64,000 nucleotides of DNA from Flavobacterium succinicans LMG 10402 (GTDB taxonomy: Bacteria > Bacteroidota > Bacteroidia > Flavobacteriales > Flavobacteriaceae): assembly GCF_000611675.1 (NCBI RefSeq), contig NZ_JATV01000003.1, positions 124,001 through 188,000 of the forward strand, read 5' to 3'. The notes beneath the pieces are model-generated. The model made no database searches and had not been told where the DNA came from. It worked only from the letters and a program-made list of their open reading frames with translations. Below, one piece after another: positions 35,544 through 43,015 of this stretch (position 1 is its first letter; each line of letters opens with the position of its first letter). Both the position numbers and the translations under genes were made by a program.

Positions 35544-36839
35544 ATGTCTAAGAAAACCATTTATATACTTTTAGCCGTTGCCGTTGTCTTAATAGGAACC
35601 TTAGTAGGACTTTCCAAATCAGGTGTTTTCGGAAATAAAGATCAAGGAACCGAAGTTGAAATTGCTAATGTTAGCGCATCGACCATCGTTGAAACTGTTT
35701 CTGCCACCGGAAAAATTCAACCCGAAATTGAAGTAAAAATATCTTCTGAAGTGTCTGGAGAAATCATCGCTTTGAATGTCAAAGAAGGACAAGTGGTAAA
35801 AAAAGGCGATTTGTTGGTAAAAATAAATCCCGATTTGTATACCTCTGGATACAACAGAACGGTCTCGAATTTATCAGGAAGTAAAGCCGTGTTAAATCAA
35901 TCAGAAGCTTCATTTAAAGAAGCCAAAGCCAATTACGATCGTAACAAATCTTTGTACGATAAAGGCATTATATCTAGAGCCGATTGGGACAAAGCGATTG
36001 CTTCTTTCGAAGTTGCTAAAGCGAATAAGCAAAATGCGTATTACAACGTGCAAAGTGCTTCTGCAACTGTTTTGGAGGCCAAAGATAACTTGGGAAGAAC
36101 CACGATTTATGCTCCAGCAGACGGAACGATCTCAGTGCTAAATGTTGAACTTGGTGAACGCGTTTTAGGAACACAACAAATGGCTGGAACTGAGATTTTA
36201 CGAGTGGCTAATTTGAACAATATGGAAGTAGAAGTAGATGTGAATGAAAATGATATTGTAAAAATTAAAGTAGGTGATGAAGCAAACGTAGAAGTAGACG
36301 CTTATTTGAAAAAGCAATTCAAAGGGGTAGTGACCAGTATTTCGAATTCAGCGAGTTCTGCGCTAACGGCGGATCAGGTGACGAATTTTAAAGTAAAAGT
36401 GAGAATTTTAAAAGATTCTTATCAAGATTTATTGCAAGGAAAGCCAGCAACTTATTCTCCGTTTAGACCGGGAATGACAGCTACAGTAGATATTATTACG
36501 AATACCAAAACGAATATTTTGACTGTGCCAATTAGTTCAGTAGTGGTAAAATCGGATACGGCAGCAGTACAAGAAATTAAAGTGGAAGATCCGAATGAGG
36601 ACAAACCAAAACCGAAAAGCGATAAAAAATTCGAATGTGTTTTTGTAAAAGTCGGAACCAAAGCCAAAATCAGAGTGATCAAAACAGGGATTCAAGATGA
36701 TACCAATATTGAAGTGTTATCTGGCCTTAAAAAAGGCGATGTAGTAATTACAGGTCCTTATACCACAGTTTCCAAGGATTTAAATTCAGGAGATAAAGTC
36801 TCGTTAAAAACAGACAAAGACAAAGAGGAAAAAAAATAG
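35544..36839 (+). CDS. Efflux periplasmic adaptor (MacA/RND type), second copy
   Basis: A 431-residue membrane-fusion adaptor with an N-terminal helix (5-25), a barrel-sandwich half (VSGEIIALNVKEGQVVKKGD), a coiled-coil region (about 105-165), beta-barrel and a C-terminal membrane-proximal domain ending with GLKKGDVVITGPYTTVSKDL. A Pro- and Lys-rich insertion (about 350-365, DPNEDKPKPKSDK) is unusual. It follows the TolC-like gene by 6 nt. It differs from the first adaptor in length and sequence, so it may serve a second inner-membrane partner. Confidence 0.9.
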   Translation: MSKKTIYILLAVAVVLIGTLVGLSKSGVFGNKDQGTEVEIANVSASTIVETVSATGKIQPEIEVKISSEVSGEIIALNVKEGQVVKKGDLLVKINPDLYTSGYNRTVSNLSGSKAVLNQSEASFKEAKANYDRNKSLYDKGIISRADWDKAIASFEVAKANKQNAYYNVQSASATVLEAKDNLGRTTIYAPADGTISVLNVELGERVLGTQQMAGTEILRVANLNNMEVEVDVNENDIVKIKVGDEANVEVDAYLKKQFKGVVTSISNSASSALTADQVTNFKVKVRILKDSYQDLLQGKPATYSPFRPGMTATVDIITNTKTNILTVPISSVVVKSDTAAVQEIKVEDPNEDKPKPKSDKKFECVFVKVGTKAKIRVIKTGIQDDTNIEVLSGLKKGDVVITGPYTTVSKDLNSGDKVSLKTDKDKEEKK

Positions 36840-36853
36840 TTTAGTATAAATTC

Positions 36854-36898
36854 AACTCGAAAATCACAATCTAAAGTTTAGATTGTGATTTTCGAGTT
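36854..36898 (+). terminator. Long near-perfect palindrome after the efflux operon
   Basis: AACTCGAAAATCACAATCTA (36854-36873, continuing AA) is exactly complementary to the arm at 36877-36898; the stem could be 20-22 bp with only one to five loop bases. It lies between the second adaptor and tsaB, both on the plus strand. It probably ends the efflux operon, but the following T-tract is weak. Confidence 0.7.
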
Positions 36899-36913
36899 TA
36901 TATCATTTAAGTT

Positions 36914-37585
36914 TTGGCCTACATACTCAACATCGAAACTGCTACTAAGAATTGTTCTGTAGCATTAGCAAAAAATGGAAGTACATTAATTTGTAAAGAA
37001 TTGGCTGAGGAAGGGTATTCTCATGCTGAGTTTTTGCACGTATTTATTGAAGCAATTATAAAGGAAGCGGGAATTGCTTTTGCCGATTTAAAGGCAATTG
37101 CCGTTAGTCAAGGCCCAGGTTCTTACACCGGTTTACGAATTGGGGTTTCAGCGGCCAAAGGATTATGCTATGCCTTGGGAATTCCGTTGATAGCCATTGA
37201 TACAATGCAAACACTAGCACAACAAGTACAACAAGTTGAGGGTTATATTGTTCCCATGATAGATGCTAGAAGAATGGAAGTCTATAGCGCTATTTTTACA
37301 TCAAATTATGAAGCTGTTAGGGAAACACAAGCCGAAGTGATTACCGAAAATTCGTTTGCAGCAATTAAAGAAACCATTTATTTTATTGGGGATTGCAACG
37401 AGAAATGCAAAACGGTACTTTCAGCGCCTAATTTTGTTTTTTTAGAAGGAATTCAATATCCTTCTGCCAAAGAAATGAGTGCTTTGAGTTTTGATAAATA
37501 CCAAAAAAGCGACACCGTTGATGTCGCTTATTTTGAGCCTTTTTATTTAAAAGATTTTATGATCACAACCAAAAAGGCGCTTTAA
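36914..37585 (+). CDS. tsaB: tRNA threonylcarbamoyladenosine biosynthesis protein TsaB
   Basis: TsaB partners with TsaD (and TsaE) to install the universal t6A modification in tRNAs that read ANN codons. The 223-residue protein is an ASKHA-fold protein with the motifs ILNIETATKNCSVAL and SQGPGSYTGLRIGVSAAKGL. An in-frame TAA lies just upstream (36908), so the start must be the TTG at 36914. It is convergent with mscS, overlapping it by 4 nt at the 3' ends. Confidence 0.94.
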   Translation: MAYILNIETATKNCSVALAKNGSTLICKELAEEGYSHAEFLHVFIEAIIKEAGIAFADLKAIAVSQGPGSYTGLRIGVSAAKGLCYALGIPLIAIDTMQTLAQQVQQVEGYIVPMIDARRMEVYSAIFTSNYEAVRETQAEVITENSFAAIKETIYFIGDCNEKCKTVLSAPNFVFLEGIQYPSAKEMSALSFDKYQKSDTVDVAYFEPFYLKDFMITTKKAL

Positions 37586-38406
37586 TTTTTTAATGAAGAT
37601 TCTCTAACATAAGGTTGTATCACAATTCCTGCTGCATCAAAAGCTTCTTTGCATTGTTCAAGAGTGTCTGAATAAACAGCCCAAAAATCTTCGTTTTTCG
37701 CCCACGGACGAACCGCTAGTTGGATAGCATTATCGGTTAGGTTTTTTACGCTTACGTCGGCTGCAGGTTGCTGTAGTATTTTTGGATTTTTTCTAAGGAC
37801 TTCTGTAATTATGTCTTTAGCTTTTTTAATATCCGTTGCATAGGAAATAGCAATGGTCAAATCGGCTCTTCTTTGACCCTGCATAGAATAATTGATAATC
37901 GTACCATTCGAAAGAATTCCGTTGGGAATAAAAATAGTTTGATTGTTGGCCGTTAGTAATTTTGTTACAAAAATTTGAATTTCTAGCACCGAAGCAATTT
38001 GTCCCTGTGCCTCGATCGTGTCACCAACTTTAAATGGTTTGAATAAAATGATCAGCATGCCGCCCGCAAAGTTGGATAAAGATCCCTGTAATGACAAACC
38101 TACAGCTAAACCCATAGCACCCAAAATAGCCACAAAAGAGGATGTTTCAATGCCTAGTTTTGAGATAAAAGCAATAAACAACAGAATTCGCAAAGCCCAA
38201 ATTAAGATATCTGCTAAGAATTTAGTTAGCGTAGGATCTAATTCTCTTTTTACCATTATTTTTTTGATGATTCTAGAAATTAATCTAATGGCATAAATTC
38301 CAATGATTAAAATGATAAACGCTGAAATTATTTTAGGCGAATATTCAATTACGGCATTCCACAATAAGGATGCATAATTAGAAAGCTGATTTGGTGATAT
38401 TTCCAT
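37582..38406 (-). CDS. Small-conductance mechanosensitive channel (MscS family)
   Basis: A 274-residue MscS-type channel that opens under membrane tension to protect against osmotic downshock. Three N-terminal helices are visible (about 20-42, 60-85 and 90-125), with the pore helix glycine/alanine pattern AILGAMGLAVGLSLQGSLSNFAGG, followed by the conserved beta domain (FKVGDTIEAQGQIASVLEIQIF). It has the size of E. coli MscS. It lies downstream of an unrelated small gene on the minus strand, separated by a terminator. Confidence 0.94.
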   Translation of the reverse strand: MEISPNQLSNYASLLWNAVIEYSPKIISAFIILIIGIYAIRLISRIIKKIMVKRELDPTLTKFLADILIWALRILLFIAFISKLGIETSSFVAILGAMGLAVGLSLQGSLSNFAGGMLIILFKPFKVGDTIEAQGQIASVLEIQIFVTKLLTANNQTIFIPNGILSNGTIINYSMQGQRRADLTIAISYATDIKKAKDIITEVLRKNPKILQQPAADVSVKNLTDNAIQLAVRPWAKNEDFWAVYSDTLEQCKEAFDAAGIVIQPYVRESSLKN

Positions 38407-38422
38407 TGATTTGTTTTTTTAA

Positions 38423-38451
38423 TTAAAAAACCTTCTCTTTTGAGAAGGTTT
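38423..38451 (-). terminator. Terminator of the amphipathic-repeat gene
   Basis: On the minus strand AAACCTTCTC, a 4-nt loop, and GAGAAGGTTT are followed by a T-run, just after the stop of the 38488-38910 gene and before mscS. Confidence 0.85.
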
Positions 38452-38487
38452 ACAAGACAAAAATACTTAATTTTTGTATTTTAAAAG

Positions 38488-38910
38488 CTATTTTGTTAGA
38501 TCGTTAACGTCTTTGCCTGTCTCTTCTATAGTTTCTTGAACGGTATCAACTGTTTTTGTTGTTGTATCATTGGCTTTTTCTTTTACTTGTGCTACCAAAT
38601 CGCCAAGTGCCGTTTCTGCTTTATCTGCGTATTCGTTGATAGTTTCCTTAGTTTTTTCAATTACAGGGCTTGCCGCTGCAGTTACCTTTTCTAAGGTTTC
38701 TTCCGCCATTTTTTCCGCTTGCTCTAAATAAGGAGTTGCTGTTTCTTTTACTTTTTCAAAGGTATCTTCAGCAAGCTTGATCGTTTGGTCTAGGTGTGGG
38801 GCGGCCGCTTCTTTTACTTCTTCAAAAGTGGATTCTGCTTCTTTAGCTAATTCTGATGCAGTTTCTTTTGCCGTTCCAAAAAGATTTTTAAAAAATGATG
38901 TTACTCCCAT
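38488..38910 (-). CDS. Protein with three 22-residue amphipathic repeats
   Basis: I know no named function. The 140-residue protein is almost only Ala, Glu, Lys and Thr and should be helical throughout. Residues 25-46, 47-68 and 69-90 form three 22-residue repeats with the pattern AExTxExVxExAxPxLxxx and a Pro near position 14 of each (APHL, TPYL, SPVI). This is the spacing and Pro punctuation of apolipoprotein-type amphipathic helices. There is no signal peptide or membrane helix. It resembles loosely YtxH-, LEA- or apolipoprotein-like proteins. It is monocistronic with its own terminator. Confidence 0.75.
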   Translation of the reverse strand: MGVTSFFKNLFGTAKETASELAKEAESTFEEVKEAAAPHLDQTIKLAEDTFEKVKETATPYLEQAEKMAEETLEKVTAAASPVIEKTKETINEYADKAETALGDLVAQVKEKANDTTTKTVDTVQETIEETGKDVNDLTK

Positions 38911-39022
38911 GGTATTTGATAGTTTAAAGATTAGGCTACAATAGTAATCAATTTATCGTGGAAATCTTTCTTTATTAATTTTAAAATAGCTGAAAATTAA
39001 TTGTTTAGGTGTTTTTGGAATG

Positions 39023-39049
39023 AAAAAAGCGCCTCACTTGAGACGCTTG
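39023..39049 (-). terminator. Terminator of the Nfu gene
   Basis: On the minus strand AAGCGTCTC, loop AAGT, GAGGCGCTT (one mismatch) is followed by a T-run, directly after the Nfu gene stop at 39068. Confidence 0.8.
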
Positions 39050-39067
39050 ATTTAATGTGGGCAGAAA

Positions 39068-39961
39068 TTATACTGCTTCGACTTTTATATTTTCGTTATT
39101 CAACATGCTTTTTAGCATGTTTTCAATACCACTTTTTAAAGTAAATGTTGAAGATGGACAACCATTACAGGCTCCTTGCATCATCACTTTTACAGTATCT
39201 GTTTGTTTGTCATAGGAGTGGAAAACAATATTCCCACCATCCGCAGCTACAGCTGGTTTAACATATTCCTCTAAGATGTTGATGATTTTTTGAGAAGTTT
39301 CATCTAGACTGTCAAAATTGTCGTCTTTTGTTTTTTCATCTTTCAATGAAATATCCAACAATGATTCATCGATAACCGTTCCTCCGTTTTCAATAAATTG
39401 CTTGATAAAAGTTCTCAATTCTAAGGTGATTTCTTGCCAATCGTTGATTTCGTATTTGGTTACAGAGACATAATTCTCGTCGATGAAAACTTCTTTTACA
39501 TAGGGAAATTTAAATAATTCCTGTACCAATGGCGATGATTTGGCTTGGTCAATATTTTTATACTCTATTGGAGTTTTAGTTAGCATTTTGCTCACTACAA
39601 ATTTTAGCGCAGCTGGGTTGGGTGTAGTTTCACCATAAACGGTAACCGGTTGCTTTTTGGTTTTGTTATCCTCAATGTTGATAATGGTACCGCCATCGTT
39701 CACGAATTTTTCAATTTGTTCAGCTACTGCTTCTTGAACGTCAGTCCACTCAACAATGCTAAAACGTTCAATAGCTACAAAATTTCCTGAGATATAAACC
39801 GTTTTAACAAATGGTAAATAAAATAATTGTTGTGCTAAAGGCGAGCTCTTGGTCTCGTCTATGTTTTTGAATTCATAACTTTCATTTTGTGTGATGAAAT
39901 CTGGGAACTCAAATTTTAATATGGTTGGATTTTGTGTTTCTTTTATTGTTACTTGTGTCAT
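39068..39961 (-). CDS. Nfu-type iron-sulfur carrier with duplicated N-domain
   Basis: Nfu proteins carry [4Fe-4S] clusters to client apoproteins. The 297-residue protein ends in a NifU-like domain with Cys265 and Cys268 (GACNGCPSST). In front of it are two Nfu_N domains in tandem (about 8-90 and about 105-190), both with the pattern KNIDxxKSSPLxQxLFxxPxVKxVxI. Usual bacterial Nfu proteins carry one such N-domain. The start is ATG 39961; six more residues are possible from 39979. A TAATTTTG box on the minus strand (39984-39977) may be its -7 element. Terminator downstream. Confidence 0.88.
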   Translation of the reverse strand: MTQVTIKETQNPTILKFEFPDFITQNESYEFKNIDETKSSPLAQQLFYLPFVKTVYISGNFVAIERFSIVEWTDVQEAVAEQIEKFVNDGGTIINIEDNKTKKQPVTVYGETTPNPAALKFVVSKMLTKTPIEYKNIDQAKSSPLVQELFKFPYVKEVFIDENYVSVTKYEINDWQEITLELRTFIKQFIENGGTVIDESLLDISLKDEKTKDDNFDSLDETSQKIINILEEYVKPAVAADGGNIVFHSYDKQTDTVKVMMQGACNGCPSSTFTLKSGIENMLKSMLNNENIKVEAV

Positions 39962-40090
39962 GACTTTAATTTTTTGCAAAATTACTAAAGTTATTTTCTA
40001 CTTAAACCTAATTTGTATAATTTATATTATAATTGACTAATAAATAGTACTTTTATAGGATTGATTTCATTGATCTTAATTTTAAATTTA

Positions 40091-41089
40091 ATGCTTAAAA
40101 ATTGTTTCTTTTTGTTAGTTACCTTTCTTTCAACTTTTTTGCTCAAAGCTCAAGAGGGACTGCCCGTTTATTCGGATTATCTATCTGATAATTATTACTT
40201 AATTCACCCATCAATGGCAGGAGCTGCTAATTGTGCAAAAGTTAGACTTACCGCAAGAAAACAGTGGTTTGGGCAAGATGACGCTCCACAATTACAAACA
40301 TTAAGTTACAATGGTAAAGTGAGTGATAGGGCAGGCGCTGGGGTAATTGTTTTTAATGATAAAAATGGATATCATTCTCAAAAAGGTGTGAAAGCTACTT
40401 ATGCTTATCATTTACTTTTTTCTCGTGATGAGGTTGATTTGAATCAACTTTCTTTTGGATTAAGCGCTGGATTTATTCAAAGTCAATTGAATGAAACCGA
40501 GTTTATACAGTCTGGTGATTTTGATCCGATTATTGATGGAACAATAGTACAGCGCGATTCTTATTTTAATTTTGATATTGGAGCTTCTTATAATTTCCTG
40601 AATTTTTATGCACATGCTACGGTCAAAAATGTTGTAGAAACCAGAAGAGATATTTATACAGTGTACGAGAGTGATAATTTGAGAAAATATTTATTGAGTG
40701 CCGGTTATCTTTTTGGTAATAGAGACAAGATCTTGTGGGAGCCTTCGTTATTGTTTCAATTAACAGAACGAACCAAAGAAAAAGCTATTGATATCAACTT
40801 AAAAGCTTATAAAAATCTTGATTTTGGAAGTCTATGGGCAGGTTTGTCTTATAGAAGAAGTTTTGATGGAGCAGAATATCTTAATAATAACAGTGTTGAA
40901 AAACAAAATTTACAGTTTTTTAGTCCAATTGTTGGGGTGAATTACAAGAATTTTATGATGGCTTATACCTATTCTCAAGTGGCAGGTGCTGTTCGTTTTG
41001 ATAATGGAGGGTATCATCAAATTACGTTGGGATTGAATTTGTTTTGTAAACCTCAAAAGTATGATTGCGAATGTCCAGCAATTAACTAA
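40091..41089 (+). CDS. PorP/SprF family type IX secretion outer-membrane protein
   Basis: The 332-residue protein starts with a clear signal peptide (MLKNCFFLLVTFLSTFLLKAQ), so I use ATG 40091. The rest is beta-strand-rich and carries the family hallmark near the mature N-terminus (DYLSDNYYLIHPSMAGAANC) and a barrel-like end (YHQITLGLNLFC). PorP/SprF proteins are outer-membrane barrels that anchor type IX secreted adhesins such as SprB; usually they lie next to a large secreted adhesin, but no such gene is seen here. Its secreted partner must be elsewhere. Confidence 0.87.
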   Translation: MLKNCFFLLVTFLSTFLLKAQEGLPVYSDYLSDNYYLIHPSMAGAANCAKVRLTARKQWFGQDDAPQLQTLSYNGKVSDRAGAGVIVFNDKNGYHSQKGVKATYAYHLLFSRDEVDLNQLSFGLSAGFIQSQLNETEFIQSGDFDPIIDGTIVQRDSYFNFDIGASYNFLNFYAHATVKNVVETRRDIYTVYESDNLRKYLLSAGYLFGNRDKILWEPSLLFQLTERTKEKAIDINLKAYKNLDFGSLWAGLSYRRSFDGAEYLNNNSVEKQNLQFFSPIVGVNYKNFMMAYTYSQVAGAVRFDNGGYHQITLGLNLFCKPQKYDCECPAIN

Positions 41090-41110
41090 TTGTAGTAATA
41101 ATTTTTATTT

Positions 41111-41629
41111 ATGTTAATTAAATCGGTAAAGGGTAAATCTCCTCAAATCCCTGAGGATTGTTATATAGCGGAGAATGCCACTATAGTTGGCGAAGTGTAT
41201 ATTGGTGAAAATTGTAGTATTTGGTTCAATGCAGTACTACGTGGTGATGTCAATTCAATAACCATTGGCAATAAAGTGAACATTCAAGATGGTGCAGTGA
41301 TACATTGTACCTATCAAAAACATCCCACAGTTATTGGGAATAATGTTTCAATAGGTCACAATGCTATTGTACACGGATGTACGATTCATGACAACGTTTT
41401 AATTGGTATGGGAGCCATTGTGATGGACAATTGCGTAATTGAGAGTAACTCAATTGTTGCGGCAGGATCTGTAATTACTCAAAACACCGTTGTTCCTTCA
41501 GGGACAATTTTTGCAGGAGTTCCTGCAAAAAAAGTAAAAGACATTGATCAATCTGACTTTGCAGGCGAAATTGAGCGTATTTCTAATAACTACGTAATGT
41601 ACTCAAGTTGGTTTAAAGAGGAGGAATAA
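41111..41629 (+). CDS. Gamma carbonic anhydrase family hexapeptide-repeat protein
   Basis: The 172-residue protein is a left-handed beta-helix of hexapeptide repeats (for example ATIVGEVYIGENCSIWFNAV and VSIGHNAIVHGCTIHDNVLI). Three His residues at positions expected for the gamma carbonic anhydrase metal site are visible (AVIHCTYQ, IGHNAIVHG). Relatives are annotated as gamma carbonic anhydrases or as PaaY/YrdA type; activity varies. The C-terminal helix (NNYVMYSSWFKEEE) is standard for the family. It follows the PorP/SprF gene by 21 nt and is convergent with murI. Confidence 0.92.
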   Translation: MLIKSVKGKSPQIPEDCYIAENATIVGEVYIGENCSIWFNAVLRGDVNSITIGNKVNIQDGAVIHCTYQKHPTVIGNNVSIGHNAIVHGCTIHDNVLIGMGAIVMDNCVIESNSIVAAGSVITQNTVVPSGTIFAGVPAKKVKDIDQSDFAGEIERISNNYVMYSSWFKEEE

Positions 41630-41632
41630 TAT

Positions 41633-42409
41633 TTAAAACGCTGTCTGAATTATTCCATAGCGATTTTCTAAAATATCGTCCAGCACTTTTGGATCGGTAT
41701 TGGTATAAAAAATAGGGAAGCTTTTCTCCAAATTCGAAAGGCCTACTTTTTCATTTAAAACATTTTGCGTTTGTTTCGCAACTGCCTCTCCAGAATCAAT
41801 GATTTGAATATGGGAAGGTAGTATTTTTTTTATTTGTGGAATTAAATACGGATAATGACTGCAACCTAAAACCAAATAATCAATGTTGGCATTGATCATG
41901 GGTTGTAGGTATTCGTTTAACAATTGGGTCATTTCGGGTGAGTTCATGTTGCCACTTTCAATTAACTGTACCAAACCATGTCCAATTTGTTCTATGATTT
42001 TGGTATCATGGTACATTTCCACCGTTTTATTGAATAACTCGCTATTTAAAGTTCCTTGAGTGGCCAAAATACCGATGGTTTGCGTTTTGGAGTGAAGGGC
42101 GGCAGGTTTTATAGCAGGTTCTATGCCAATAAAAGGTATTTTGTATTTTTCTCTTAATTCTTTGATCGCATTTGTGGTTGCGGTGTTGCAAGCTACTACA
42201 ATTAGTTTGCATCCTAAAGTCAACAAGTATTCCGTGTTTTTCATACTCAAGGCAATGATCTCAGCCTTGGTTTTTTGGCCGTAAGGCGCATTTTTACTGT
42301 CGGCCAAGTAAATGGTTTGTTCATTAGGAAGTAATTCATGGATGGCTTTCCAAATAGAAGTTCCTCCAATACCTGAATCAAAAATGCCGATGGGTTGATT
42401 GTTGTTCAT
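41633..42409 (-). CDS. murI: Glutamate racemase MurI
   Basis: MurI converts L- to D-glutamate for peptidoglycan. The 258-residue protein has both catalytic Cys segments (VVACNTATTNAIKEL and VLGCSHYPYLIPQIK) and the start motif IGIFDSGIGGTS. I chose ATG 42409; a TTG at 42427 would add six residues. It lies downstream of the bamA-ompH operon but behind a terminator (42443), so it is probably expressed separately. Confidence 0.95.
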   Translation of the reverse strand: MNNNQPIGIFDSGIGGTSIWKAIHELLPNEQTIYLADSKNAPYGQKTKAEIIALSMKNTEYLLTLGCKLIVVACNTATTNAIKELREKYKIPFIGIEPAIKPAALHSKTQTIGILATQGTLNSELFNKTVEMYHDTKIIEQIGHGLVQLIESGNMNSPEMTQLLNEYLQPMINANIDYLVLGCSHYPYLIPQIKKILPSHIQIIDSGEAVAKQTQNVLNEKVGLSNLEKSFPIFYTNTDPKVLDDILENRYGIIQTAF

Positions 42410-42442
42410 AAAAACAAAATTACTCAATTATCAACTTTGTTC

Positions 42443-42480
42443 AAAAAAAAACTGCTCCATTCAAGTGAAGGAGCAGTTAA
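42443..42480 (-). terminator. Terminator of the bamA-ompH operon
   Basis: On the minus strand AACTGCTCC, loop, GGAGCAGTT (one bulged base) is followed by a run of T residues after the ompH stop at 42499. Confidence 0.82.
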
Positions 42481-42498
42481 TATTAGTGTAAAATTTTC

Positions 42499-42996
42499 TT
42501 AGAATCCTAAGTCTTTTTTAACATCAGCAGTCAAATCTGGACCATCAGCTAATAGTAAAGAAGCACCATCTAAAATGTATTGCATTCCTTTTGCTTTTCC
42601 AATTTTTTGGATTGAAGTTCTCACTTTGTCATATAATGGTTTAGTGATATCAGACTCTTTTTGTTGTAATTCTTTTTGTGCGTTGTCTCTGTAAGCTACA
42701 ATACGTTGTTGCATGTCTTGAACTTCTTTTCCACGAGTTTCATTTACTGCATCTGTAACCGTTTTTGCTTCTGCTTCGTATTTTTTTAGTAAGTCTTGGT
42801 ATTCAGTAACCATTTTTTTGTATTCAGCATCATATGTAGTGCTTAGCTTTTCTAGTTGTTTTTGAGCATCTAGCATAGCAGGCATTTTTGTCATAATTTC
42901 AGCAATGTTTACATGTGCTACCTTTGCTTGAGCAGTCATTGTGTTTGCTCCCAATACTACCATTGCTGCGATTAATAAAGTTTTAATTTGTTTCAT
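42499..42996 (-). CDS. OmpH/Skp family periplasmic chaperone
   Basis: A 165-residue periplasmic chaperone of the OmpH/Skp family, which holds unfolded outer-membrane proteins for BamA. It has a signal peptide (about 1-24, cleavage near MTAQA), a beta-strand segment (KVAHVNIAEIMTKMP), a long helical arm (about 40-125), and a conserved C-terminal strand (IGKAKGMQYILDGASLLLADG). It lies directly downstream of a longer OmpH gene and bamA, so it is the last gene of that operon, with the terminator at 42443. Confidence 0.92.
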   Translation of the reverse strand: MKQIKTLLIAAMVVLGANTMTAQAKVAHVNIAEIMTKMPAMLDAQKQLEKLSTTYDAEYKKMVTEYQDLLKKYEAEAKTVTDAVNETRGKEVQDMQQRIVAYRDNAQKELQQKESDITKPLYDKVRTSIQKIGKAKGMQYILDGASLLLADGPDLTADVKKDLGF

Positions 42997-43015
42997 TGTT
43001 TTAAAAAATTTAATA

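Noticed and set aside
37582-37585. Assembly error where tsaB and mscS overlap
   Set aside because: A 4-nt convergent overlap at stop codons is ordinary and both proteins have normal C-termini.
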